A stretch of 13,323 bases of DNA from Candidatus Saccharibacteria bacterium UBA5152. Its GTDB lineage: Bacteria; Patescibacteriota; Saccharimonadia; Saccharimonadales; UBA4665. Position 1 is the first letter of the stretch. Each line of letters begins with the position of its first letter. This document shows, piece by piece, positions 1 to 5,618 of the stretch. The translations under genes and the position numbers were made by a program. The notes beneath the pieces are model-generated. The model was not told the origin of the DNA, did not search any database, and saw nothing but the letters and a program-made list of their open reading frames with translations. The stretch spans positions 51,909-65,231 of the forward strand of contig DHXQ01000007.1 in NCBI GenBank assembly GCA_002413755.1, written 5' to 3'.

Positions 1-50
1 TCACTAAAGGCGCCTGCTTCGCGCCAGTTATAAGCATCTTGATCACTCAT
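1..50 (-). CDS. N-terminal start of a truncated hypothetical gene
   Basis: An ATG at 50 reading on the minus strand opens a frame of 16 complete codons (MSDQDAYNWREAGAF...) that runs off the window edge. It is preceded by a good extended -10 promoter with the start codon 8 nt after the -10 box, which is why I accept it as a gene start and not chance. There is no Shine-Dalgarno sequence. It lies 28 nt downstream of the dipeptidase gene on the same strand but appears to have its own promoter. The product cannot be identified from so few residues. Confidence 0.6.
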   Translation of the reverse strand, partial: MSDQDAYNWREAGAFS

Positions 51-58
51 AGTTTATG

Positions 59-87
59 ATCGTAACATAAGCTTGATTTTAGATCAA
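59..87 (-). promoter_or_regulatory. Promoter of the gene starting at 50, with a TTGAT/ATCAA inverted repeat
   Basis: On the minus strand a -35 TTGATC (82-87), a 17-nt spacer and an extended -10 TGT-TACGAT (hexamer 59-64) precede the ATG at 50 by 8 nt. An inverted repeat TTGAT-N5-ATCAA (73-87) covers the -35. It resembles an FNR box but has a 5-nt instead of 4-nt spacer. The transcript is predicted to be nearly leaderless. Confidence 0.5.
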
Positions 88-759
88 TATTAGGAAACTG
101 ACTTGGTCGTATAGTGCCGCCGGTTTGTCGTAGTACTTCGCCCATTCTTTATCGCCATAGCAGAAGTGCCACCATTCGCCATCGAACGGTGCGAAGCCAG
201 CCTGCATCATGACTCGGCGGAGCAGTTGGCGGTTATCCCAGGCTGCGCGGCTGATAAATGGCGAAAACGTGAATGAGTCAGGTGTAAATTCCCAGATAGC
301 GGTGCCGAAATCGAGTGGCTTCGCTTCCCTGAGTATCTGTATATCGACCGCCGCACCGGCCGGGTGGCCGGCCACTCCGGGGACCGCAATCGATCTGTGG
401 ACGGCCGCCAAAAGCTCATCGCCGCTGTAACGGTCTGCCAGTTTGGTTTTATACTCCTCAAACAACCGCGTCTGTACTTCCAGCGCCCGGTAGCCATAGC
501 CCACTTCAAGTTGTAACTCCTTATTCTCGGCCGCAAGTATTCCGGCCGCTTGCTGCAATCTCGACAGCACACCGCTGCGTACATACACGCCATCTGGCGT
601 ATAGGCGAGCATGTCAGTTCCGACCTGGCTAGCTGTGAGATTTTTCGAGGATGGTATTGCCACCAGCGGTTCATCTGATGGGCGTACGGGAACACCGGCA
701 TAGTCGGCATACCCCAAGGCCTTTTCTTCCAACAGACGATAAATGTCTTGTTTTCTCAT
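79..759 (-). CDS. VanX/DdpX-type D-alanyl-D-alanine dipeptidase (peptidase M15D)
   Basis: This 226-aa protein has the layout of zinc D-Ala-D-Ala dipeptidases. A GYR motif with Arg91 is followed by a zinc-ligand segment containing His132 and Asp139 (GHPAGAAVD), then a C-terminal EWWHF with the presumed catalytic Glu195 and zinc ligand His198. Members of the family hydrolyse D-Ala-D-Ala, either to lower the pool for cell-wall precursors (VanX) or to recycle it as a nutrient (DdpX). No signal peptide is visible, so a cytoplasmic site is likely. Its start overlaps the stop of the upstream racemase gene by ATGA, implying translational coupling and related roles. There are no VanH/VanA or VanRS homologs nearby, so a role in glycopeptide resistance is not supported. 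An M15 carboxypeptidase is the alternative, but length and motifs fit the dipeptidase better. Confidence 0.8.
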   Translation of the reverse strand: MRKQDIYRLLEEKALGYADYAGVPVRPSDEPLVAIPSSKNLTASQVGTDMLAYTPDGVYVRSGVLSRLQQAAGILAAENKELQLEVGYGYRALEVQTRLFEEYKTKLADRYSGDELLAAVHRSIAVPGVAGHPAGAAVDIQILREAKPLDFGTAIWEFTPDSFTFSPFISRAAWDNRQLLRRVMMQAGFAPFDGEWWHFCYGDKEWAKYYDKPAALYDQVSFLILI

Positions 760-1637
760 GGCAGCTTAAGTGCTCCATCGTATAGAACGTTGACCGTACC
801 GCTAATATACGATTCCATACGTGCTCCGGCTTGGTAGACGGCTTCGGTGCTAATAGTTTCACCCGATGGCTGTATGACATCTAAGCTAACTGACGAATAG
901 TTGGGCCAGAGCTGGGCTATGCCAATGGCGCTGGTACCGCTGCCGCAAGCTGTTTCGTCAAAGATTGTATTAACTTCCTTCACCCAGACACTGAACTCAG
1001 CCCTGCCCGATGCCTCGTCGTAATACGTGACACCAACGGCGGGCTGGTCATTGAGCCTGTACTTATTATTTTGCAGTAAGCTCGTCAGCAGTTGACGTGG
1101 AGATATATCATTCTTCGGCTCTGTCACAACTAAGTGCATAATGCCGCCGAGCTGCACCAGCCGACCCTCATGCACAGGGCGTACTAATTCGCCAACGGCC
1201 GGCACTGGCATTTCCAGGCGCACTGCACCATTTCGAACCTTAAAAGTTAGAGGACTGTCGACTCCAGAGACTTCGATAAGTCCGATGTAGTTCTTCCCAC
1301 CAGTGAGCAGCCAGATAGCGCTACGGGCCGCATTACCGCAGAACTCACCACCAAACATCTCGACCTGGCCAATCGCTGTCGGATCTTGCGGAGTCGTCAC
1401 GAAGCAGCACTGCTCGACTTCTGGTAAATCAGGTCTTGCCGCCTTCCACCCTTCCATGACGCGGTCATTAAGCTCGGCGCGATCAACCGGCGGCAATTCG
1501 TCACATATCACTGCGGTTGTATTGCCGGACGGGTACATGACGGCCACTCGTTTTAATACGCTCGGCTGTTCTTGCTCGGCCAGGTTGGAAATGGGGGCAA
1601 CATCCAACTGACCTACTGTTTGTTCAGTAGATTTCAT
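756..1637 (-). CDS. DapF-fold PLP-independent amino-acid racemase/epimerase
   Basis: The 293-aa protein carries both active-site cysteine motifs of the diaminopimelate-epimerase fold. The first Cys is in GGEFCGNAAR (Cys100) and the second in ETACGSGTSAIG (Cys231), each in its own half of the pseudo-symmetric fold. A late QPSGE segment and an ISGTVNVLYDG terminus also fit. Such enzymes invert a C-alpha centre by a two-cysteine proton relay without pyridoxal phosphate. The substrate cannot be read from sequence: meso-DAP, histidine (CntK-like) or another amino acid are possible. The first ~28 residues look like an extra N-terminal extension. AAGGA six nucleotides before the ATG is a usable ribosome site. 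It is the first gene of a pair with the dipeptidase, and the TrpR-like gene lies upstream across a putative terminator. The name dapF is withheld because the motif context departs from housekeeping DapF. Confidence 0.75.
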   Translation of the reverse strand: MKSTEQTVGQLDVAPISNLAEQEQPSVLKRVAVMYPSGNTTAVICDELPPVDRAELNDRVMEGWKAARPDLPEVEQCCFVTTPQDPTAIGQVEMFGGEFCGNAARSAIWLLTGGKNYIGLIEVSGVDSPLTFKVRNGAVRLEMPVPAVGELVRPVHEGRLVQLGGIMHLVVTEPKNDISPRQLLTSLLQNNKYRLNDQPAVGVTYYDEASGRAEFSVWVKEVNTIFDETACGSGTSAIGIAQLWPNYSSVSLDVIQPSGETISTEAVYQAGARMESYISGTVNVLYDGALKLP

Positions 1638-1669
1638 TACATTCCTTTTTATTAATTATCGGTATACAC

Positions 1670-1692
1670 AAAAATGCCAGCTCTCAGGCTGG
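1670..1692 (-). terminator. Probable intrinsic terminator after the TrpR-like gene
   Basis: On the minus strand, CCAGC (1692-1688), loop CTGAGA and GCTGG (1681-1677) form a 5-bp stem followed by CA and five T residues (1674-1670). It lies 31 nt past the TrpR-like stop and 33 nt before the racemase start. The stem is short. A longer alternative pairing with the 3' end of the upstream gene ends at the same T-run (see findings). Confidence 0.5.
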
Positions 1693-1722
1693 TCATAAAC
1701 TACGCATGGCAGATATAACTTA

Positions 1723-2052
1723 TCAGCGAGAGGCTGGCACTATATGGCCGTGATGCGAAGTGACGATGTTAAGGGCCGGTTCGTAGCCGCCAGTACCGTT
1801 TTGCATCCACTCGCTAATACGAGCAATCGTCCGGCTGCTGAGCTTCGTCTTGGCTATGATTTCCGTATATTTTTTGCCAGCTTGCAGCATGCGGGCCGCT
1901 TCTAGGCGAGCACTGATCTCAATAATTTCCTTTTCAGTCATAACATCGCGTAAAAAGTTTTGCATAGCCGGCACGGAGTCAATAGCAACAAACACCTCGG
2001 CCAATTGCCGGGTAGTATCAGATCTCCAAATTAAGTCGTCGTTATTAGACAT
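1723..2052 (-). CDS. TrpR-like YerC/YecD-family DNA-binding regulator
   Basis: A 109-aa protein of the TrpR superfamily. The helical core includes LRDVMTEKEI near residues 34-43 and a helix-turn-helix at about 60-85 (GKKYTEIIAKTKLSSRTIARIS), followed by MQNGTGGY, typical of the YerC/YecD branch. Classical TrpR is a tryptophan-dependent repressor; the effector of YerC/YecD proteins is not known to me. I chose ATG at 2052 over a longer upstream frame because it lies 7 nt after an extended -10 box and the family domain starts here. The promoter overlaps a perfect palindrome, suggesting self-repression. The racemase-dipeptidase pair follows on the same strand after a probable terminator, making those genes plausible but unproven targets. 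Confidence 0.8.
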   Translation of the reverse strand: MSNNDDLIWRSDTTRQLAEVFVAIDSVPAMQNFLRDVMTEKEIIEISARLEAARMLQAGKKYTEIIAKTKLSSRTIARISEWMQNGTGGYEPALNIVTSHHGHIVPASR

Positions 2053-2059
2053 GCCCTCT

Positions 2060-2088
2060 ACTTTACCAAAGTAAAGTGGTTTTGTCAA
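2060..2088 (-). promoter_or_regulatory. Promoter of the TrpR-like gene with overlapping palindromic operator
   Basis: Minus strand: a consensus -35 TTGACA (2083-2088), exact 17-nt spacer and extended -10 TGG-TAAAGT (hexamer 2060-2065). The perfect inverted repeat ACTTTAC-N4-GTAAAGT (2060-2077) covers the whole -10 box, the usual position for a repressor. The start codon at 2052 lies 7 nt after the -10, so the mRNA should be leaderless. Confidence 0.7.
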
Positions 2089-2092
2089 GTCC

Positions 2093-3397
2093 CTAGTAGT
2101 TGACGTCGTCGTCAACGACAGGCCCAGGCTCTTGGACGTGCTTAGGCTGCAGCAGTACGCCATGTCGTTCCCGCCACTGCAGAGTCAGTTCATCCAACAG
2201 GTCTGAACCAGTAATATCGGTGGCAGTCTGCACGCCGTCCCGTTCCATAATTGATTTGGCGAGCAGGCTGTCCTGCATCTGGCCGCTAGCCCGCAAGGCA
2301 TACGCGAAGTTGTCCATAATCCCACTCAGCGTAGTACGCTCCTGCTCTTCGGCCACTCGATCTGGTTTAACGTACGCTATAGTTGCCGTAATCTGGTCAA
2401 GCTCCAAAGCGGCGCGGTCAAATTTATCATCGCCCTGCAAGTCCGCGGCCGGCATGTCATCTCGCGCTTTTGAGAAGTGCAGCGAATCAACCGCTTCAAC
2501 CGAGACTGCGTAGCGAGTCATCAGGTCCATCAGCGGCTCACCGTATTCGAGTAAGGCGGCGAGATGGTCGGTAGCGATATCGTGCTGGTAAAAGTAGAAA
2601 TCAGCCACGGCACATGGAAACTTACCTGTGGCAAGAATCCCGACGTAACCCTGACCTACGATAGCACCGGCCTCGATCGGGACAACTTCGGGTATATTTG
2701 GGTTGGTCTGGCGCAGTTCGGCCATGCGCCTGGAGAACTCTTGCGGCGTTGGCAAGGTAACACTTGTCGGGTCAGACTTTTCCATAGTAACGGCAAAGCC
2801 GAGGCTATCATAGACTTGCCGGACTGATGGAACATTCCGATAGCCGTTAAACATGAAGAAGTTTGGGCCGCCTGGATCCTCCTTTGTAATTTTAGCGAGC
2901 TGATTGTACCCGTTCTTACCATCGTGTAAGGTTGCTGGCACCAAGGCTGCAGACACCCCGGCCACGCCCGGCGCGATGTGAGTCTGGTTTTGACGACCAT
3001 AGTTGATTGTGTAGGTATGGTCCGGATTGATCACAAGCTGCCCTGTACGAGAAGCTATCGTTTCATAATTGTCAAAAAAGTTGAGAGTACTGCCCCCACT
3101 TTCTTCTATAGCAGTCACGGAACTACCACCGTCATATCGGGGATCGTCGAGCGCCGCTGGGCCTTTCTGTGATATGTCTATAAGCAGCTGTGGGTTATCG
3201 GTCAATATCCCTTGTTCAACAGATATCTCGTCGTCAGAGCTGCCTGCCGACAGCCCTGTGCCGAGTAGGGTTAGATCAGCATCACTCGTCGCTACAGTTT
3301 CACCGGCCTTGTTTTTTTCGAGCAGCGTTACATGAAGCGTCGGATACGCACTGAGCGCTTCAGGGTTGGCAGGTGTGGGGGTACTTGTTTCTGACAT
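2093..3397 (-). CDS. Hypothetical protein, 434 aa, acidic, soluble
   Basis: I do not recognise this protein. It has no signal peptide or membrane segment. The first ~75 residues are rich in Ser, Thr, Asp and Glu and look poorly ordered. A middle part (about residues 110-280) has mixed hydrophobic segments and recurring Gly/Pro turns, including FFMFNGYRNVPSVRQVYDSL and a short CAVADFYFY stretch. A more helical C-terminal third ends in an acidic tail. The start ATG at 3397 has no ribosome site; a TATATT -10 candidate lies 20 nt upstream. It ends 40 bp before the TrpR-like gene, which has its own promoter. Composition matches the window average, so there is no sign of recent transfer. It may be lineage-specific. 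Confidence 0.7.
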   Translation of the reverse strand: MSETSTPTPANPEALSAYPTLHVTLLEKNKAGETVATSDADLTLLGTGLSAGSSDDEISVEQGILTDNPQLLIDISQKGPAALDDPRYDGGSSVTAIEESGGSTLNFFDNYETIASRTGQLVINPDHTYTINYGRQNQTHIAPGVAGVSAALVPATLHDGKNGYNQLAKITKEDPGGPNFFMFNGYRNVPSVRQVYDSLGFAVTMEKSDPTSVTLPTPQEFSRRMAELRQTNPNIPEVVPIEAGAIVGQGYVGILATGKFPCAVADFYFYQHDIATDHLAALLEYGEPLMDLMTRYAVSVEAVDSLHFSKARDDMPAADLQGDDKFDRAALELDQITATIAYVKPDRVAEEQERTTLSGIMDNFAYALRASGQMQDSLLAKSIMERDGVQTATDITGSDLLDELTLQWRERHGVLLQPKHVQEPGPVVDDDVNY

Positions 3398-3407
3398 ATT
3401 TGTTTCG

Positions 3408-3446
3408 ATTAGTAACTAATATAAACATTAGCATGTTTTTGCTTAA
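3408..3446 (-). promoter_or_regulatory. Promoter region of the 434-aa gene with two palindromes
   Basis: A weak minus-strand promoter TTAAGC (3441-3446), N17, TATATT (3418-3423) precedes the 3397 start. Two perfect inverted repeats lie on it: ATTAGT-A-ACTAAT (3408-3420), overlapping the -10, and AAACAT-N4-ATGTTT (3423-3438), filling the spacer. The first resembles the E. coli trp operator core one base shorter; that is suggestive only. Confidence 0.4.
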
Positions 3447-3461
3447 TTCGCAATATAAATG

Positions 3462-3490
3462 TACACAGGTAATGCGTCATCTGGTATAAT
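3462..3490 (+). promoter_or_regulatory. Strong orphan extended -10 promoter on the plus strand
   Basis: TACACA (3462-3467), N17 and extended -10 TGG-TATAAT (hexamer 3485-3490) are followed 8 nt later by an ATG at 3499. The architecture is the same as at real first genes in the window, but only an 11-codon frame follows. It may be the surviving promoter of a deleted gene or drive a small RNA. Confidence 0.5.
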
Positions 3491-3498
3491 TACCCCTA

Positions 3499-3534
3499 AT
3501 GAGCTCACTTCAAATCGGTATCGTAAAGTTTTAA
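3499..3534 (+). pseudogene. 11-codon remnant resembling the start of ychF
   Basis: After the orphan promoter the reading frame gives MSSLQIGIVKF and then a TAA stop. The start MS(S)LQIGIV is very close to the beginning of YchF GTPases (MSLSIGIV in the intact gene of this window), and 11 bases (3514-3524) are identical to 6946-6956. Similarity ends before the GLPNVGKST P-loop. I read it as a possible truncated copy or recombination scar. A chance match or a tiny leaderless peptide cannot be excluded. Confidence 0.3.
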
Positions 3535-3619
3535 CCCTACCTTATTCCATCACCTTCAAAATGCCTCAACCGCGAAGCAAACGTGGCTATTCAAAAGAAT
3601 TCATTAAATAAATTGGGAT

Positions 3620-4156
3620 CTAGCGAGCCGCAATCTTTAACACAACAATTGGAATAATTAGAACGGCTATACACGATAGAGTCCCCCACGCTTTACGTCG
3701 AGTTCTGTCATTGCTCTTACCCAATAAACCTAAAGCAGAAAGTGCTGCCACTTGTAGCAAAACAGAAACAATCGCAGGGATTAAAATTTTTGGCTTTGGA
3801 GAGCTTGTCTGACTACTCCAAACAAGTAGACCTATTATCCAACCCGGAACTACCATACCTAAGCCCCAAAGAACCATACCGGATGTTTTATTTTCTGGCG
3901 TAACTTTGTCATGGAACTTCTTCCCACCAGTAGAGGCGATTAACCAAGCCATGATAGCGGCTACTATAAGCGTAGGAACTACCGCTATTGCAATAATAAT
4001 CCCAGAGCCAAAGCCACCACCATCACCACCCGTAGTGTGCAAAACAAGTTTAAGGATTATCCAAATCAGTAGTACGAAAACTATCAAGAACGTTACCAAA
4101 AACAAGGTCACTGCTGAAAGCGTACCGAACACTGGTTTCTTGTTATTGTTTAGCAT
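3620..4156 (-). CDS. Hypothetical membrane protein with five predicted helices
   Basis: This 178-aa protein has hydrophobic segments at about 12-39, 52-74, 93-113, 124-145 and 157-174, joined by a glycine-rich loop (GGDGGGFGSG, 43-52) and short polar loops with Lys and Arg. No catalytic motif or known family is apparent. The gene is AT-richer than its neighbours, as is the surrounding intergenic DNA, which could mark a transferred or relaxed segment. ATG at 4156 is chosen because a consensus extended -10 box (TGC-TATAAT) ends 8 nt before it; there is no Shine-Dalgarno sequence. It stands alone, 222 bp upstream of the 434-aa gene on the same strand. Confidence 0.7.
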   Translation of the reverse strand: MLNNNKKPVFGTLSAVTLFLVTFLIVFVLLIWIILKLVLHTTGGDGGGFGSGIIIAIAVVPTLIVAAIMAWLIASTGGKKFHDKVTPENKTSGMVLWGLGMVVPGWIIGLLVWSSQTSSPKPKILIPAIVSVLLQVAALSALGLLGKSNDRTRRKAWGTLSCIAVLIIPIVVLKIAAR

Positions 4157-4164
4157 TTGGAGTC

Positions 4165-4173
4165 ATTATAGCA
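4165..4173 (-). promoter_or_regulatory. Extended -10 promoter of the membrane protein gene
   Basis: Minus-strand TGC-TATAAT (TG at 4173-4172, hexamer 4170-4165) is a perfect extended -10. No recognisable -35 lies 16-18 nt upstream. The ATG at 4156 follows after 8 nt, so the 5' leader would be about two nucleotides. Confidence 0.6.
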
Positions 4174-4222
4174 ATTAACACATAATACGGCACCAAAAAT
4201 GTTATTATTAACAGATGGGAAT

Positions 4223-4330
4223 GAAAGGTTGGTTTGTATGCTGAGCATAGGGACGGCGACGAGATAAACCAACTATTTGAACTTACTTTTTCCTCCTAAA
4301 ACTTGCCATGCGTAAAGTATCTAACCTTTC
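4223..4330. repeat. Nested inverted repeats in an intergenic region
   Basis: Three perfect inverted repeats share this stretch: GTTGGTTT/AAACCAAC (4228-4235 with 4266-4273), TATGCT-G-AGCATA inside it (4237-4249), and GAAAGGTT/AACCTTTC (4223-4230 with 4323-4330), whose left arm overlaps the first, so the two pairings compete. No T-run follows directly on either strand. It lies downstream of the DUF5661 gene and upstream of the membrane protein promoter. Confidence 0.4.
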
Positions 4331-4360
4331 GAGTTGCCTAGGCCCCTCGTTCGGTTCGCA

Positions 4361-4588
4361 TCACCAGTCTAATGTGATCCTAGCCAATGCATCAGGTACA
4401 AGGTACCGCAACATTGTGACCCATCCCGATGTCGCCAAGTCGTCGTTGGTGACATTGGTTTCCGGATCGTGCGAACCATGCTCTAGCTCAACGAGTATTC
4501 CACGGCGGAATTGGTCGAGGTCGACTTTGGTAAAGTCTACGCCAATCTGCTGGCCGACGGCCCGTGCTTCTTCGTTACTTAACTGCAT
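4361..4588 (-). CDS. DUF5661-like small protein
   Basis: A 75-aa protein whose first ~50 residues fit DUF5661: an IGVDF segment, then KVDLDQFRRGILVELEHG (about 21-38) and NVTNDD (45-50). The function of the family is not known. The last ~20 residues diverge from what I recall of the family, so the C-terminus may be altered. The ATG at 4588 has GGGAG 7 nt upstream and overlaps the end of the DUF5652 gene by 14 bp. It is the last gene of a four-gene minus-strand operon. Confidence 0.65.
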   Translation of the reverse strand: MQLSNEEARAVGQQIGVDFTKVDLDQFRRGILVELEHGSHDPETNVTNDDLATSGWVTMLRYLVPDALARITLDW

Positions 4589-4781
4589 CGTTTTCTCCCT
4601 TGTGCGTTAACAGATATATAATCGGCAGAATGCCGACACTATTGACGATGAGTAGCACCACATACCAGCCCGGCTGATTGTTCCGGGCAGCTCGCCAGAG
4701 GGCGAGTCCTTTCCAGACGAGTTCCCATAACACCACTACAGTCAGTATCACTGTCCATGCTCCTGAAAGTTTATAATCCAT
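4575..4781 (-). CDS. DUF5652-type small membrane protein
   Basis: This 68-aa protein has two transmembrane helices (about 8-29 and 38-59) separated by a basic loop. The segment GLALWRAARNN-PGW followed by NSVGILPIIYL is the signature of DUF5652, a small inner-membrane family of unknown function. GAGGAG eight nucleotides before the ATG is a good ribosome site. It overlaps the preceding gene by 11 bp and the next by 14 bp, so the operon is tightly packed. Confidence 0.7.
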   Translation of the reverse strand: MDYKLSGAWTVILTVVVLWELVWKGLALWRAARNNQPGWYVVLLIVNSVGILPIIYLLTHKGENDAVK

Positions 4782-5148
4782 ACTGTGACTCCTCTCTCAC
4801 TAACGGATTGCCGGTAATGACCTCCCGGGTTGGGATGATCCGCCCACGCAACTTATGTTGATCCGGCAGCCCGGTGAGCAGCAGATACCCCTGCCAGCAA
4901 TCCTTGCCGGCCTCCAGCTCAAGATGCGGCTGGTCGGACAGCGAGGGTTCATCGTCGACATCGTACAGGCAGTAATCGCCGATACTCAGCACACAATCAG
5001 TCTTGTGGACCTTATACGAAACGACGAGAATTTCACCGATAGTTACCGGCTCTACCCAGGCAAAGGTATCATTATCGAGGTACAGCACCTTGGTATTATG
5101 CTTCGTCTCTATCAACTTGTAGGATCCGCTTTTGCGTAGCGTTATCAT
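4771..5148 (-). CDS. Hypothetical protein, 125 aa
   Basis: The family is not recognised. The protein looks beta-rich and soluble, with an N-terminal SYKLIETKHNTKVLYLD segment, an acidic middle (DVDDEPSLSD) and no signal peptide or membrane helix. I chose ATG at 5148, which has a strong AAGGAG-type ribosome site just upstream, over a longer frame beginning at 5190. The start lies inside the last 53 bp of the preceding PH-domain frame, and its stop overlaps the DUF5652 start. The operon context suggests a shared cell-surface or stress role, but that is inference. Confidence 0.65.
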   Translation of the reverse strand: MITLRKSGSYKLIETKHNTKVLYLDNDTFAWVEPVTIGEILVVSYKVHKTDCVLSIGDYCLYDVDDEPSLSDQPHLELEAGKDCWQGYLLLTGLPDQHKLRGRIIPTREVITGNPLVREESQYGL

Positions 5149-5481
5149 GATCTTCTCCTTCCTTATCTGGCTCAAACAGCTTAGATTCAACCGATCTCAC
5201 AAATGACATGGCGCATCTCTGGTTCAAGGTGCGTACCTGGATGTCACCCAGGCGGCTATGCAAGGTTACGCTACCCATCAACCCAACTCGGCTATAGGTG
5301 ACGCCGCTGACAGCCCAATAGGAGAGCTCATCACACATTACGAATAGCGGTTTTTTATCGACCAGAAAGATGCGGCGATTAGTCGCGACTAAGGCACCAT
5401 GCCCAGACTCCTAAGGCCTTGAGCGAGGCGTTTAGCCGGCACGTCGGCCGCAGGGTTGAAGTGAATTATGCTACGAGTCAT
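5096..5481 (-). pseudogene. PH-domain protein gene interrupted by a -1 frameshift
   Basis: The start at 5481 (MTRSIIHF...) has AGGAGG nine nucleotides upstream and reads 30 codons to a TAG at 5391-5389. The rest of the protein continues in the -1 frame from about 5401 (HGALVATNRR, then IFLVDKKP) to a stop at 5096. Joined, the product is ~128 aa: a bacterial PH domain (YokE-like, ~15-95) plus an acidic then basic tail. The segment GALVATNRRIFLVDKKP matches GMLVATDFRVLLIDKKP of the intact paralog at 8882-9610, so the frames belong together. The cause may be a one-base deletion, a sequencing error or, less likely, recoding; there is no classical slippery heptamer at the junction. An internal ATG at 5338 could give an 80-aa fragment. 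It heads the operon with the 125-aa, DUF5652 and DUF5661 genes. Confidence 0.75.
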
Positions 5482-5530
5482 GGGTGGCATCCTCCTACGT
5501 GTATTTAAGTCCTGCGCCGGCTGGCTGGCA

Positions 5531-5545
5531 TTGACACTGATCACA
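5531..5545. promoter_or_regulatory. Crp/Fnr-like half-palindrome in a divergent intergenic region
   Basis: TTGA (5531-5534), six bases, then TCACA (5541-5545) matches the Crp/Fnr-type layout with one Fnr-like and one Crp-like half site. It lies between the PH-domain gene (minus) and the PNPOx gene (plus). TTGACA at 5531-5536 could also be a -35, but no convincing -10 follows at 16-18 nt. Confidence 0.35.
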
Positions 5546-5618
5546 GTCCTGTCGTGATACCGTGCATATCCGTAGAGCGATGTTAAGAGGACAATAGTGC
5601 TCGAGGGAGAAGTTAAAT

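Noticed and set aside
207..710. Long open frame antisense/alternative to the dipeptidase gene.
   Set aside because: The dipeptidase frame contains all family motifs; the other frame has a composition typical of a shadow, and no motifs.
79..759. Vancomycin-resistance island.
   Set aside because: Only a VanX-like gene is present; no VanH, VanA-type ligase or VanRS is nearby.
2100..2513. Long plus-strand open frame opposite the 434-aa gene.
   Set aside because: Ser/Arg/Cys-rich shadow composition, no promoter or ribosome site; the minus-strand frame has three times its length and a start with a promoter candidate.
3459..3611. A 50-codon plus-strand frame starting MYTGNASSG and ending in KRGYSKEFIK.
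   Set aside because: The last residues resemble the start of IS3-family OrfA proteins, but the similarity is about ten residues, there is no ribosome site, no inverted repeats bound it and the strong promoter lies inside the frame. Too weak to call a gene or transposase remnant.
5389..5410. Programmed -1 frameshifting to join the two halves of the PH-domain gene.
   Set aside because: There is no X XXY YYZ heptamer and no obvious downstream pseudoknot. A one-base deletion or sequencing error is simpler.
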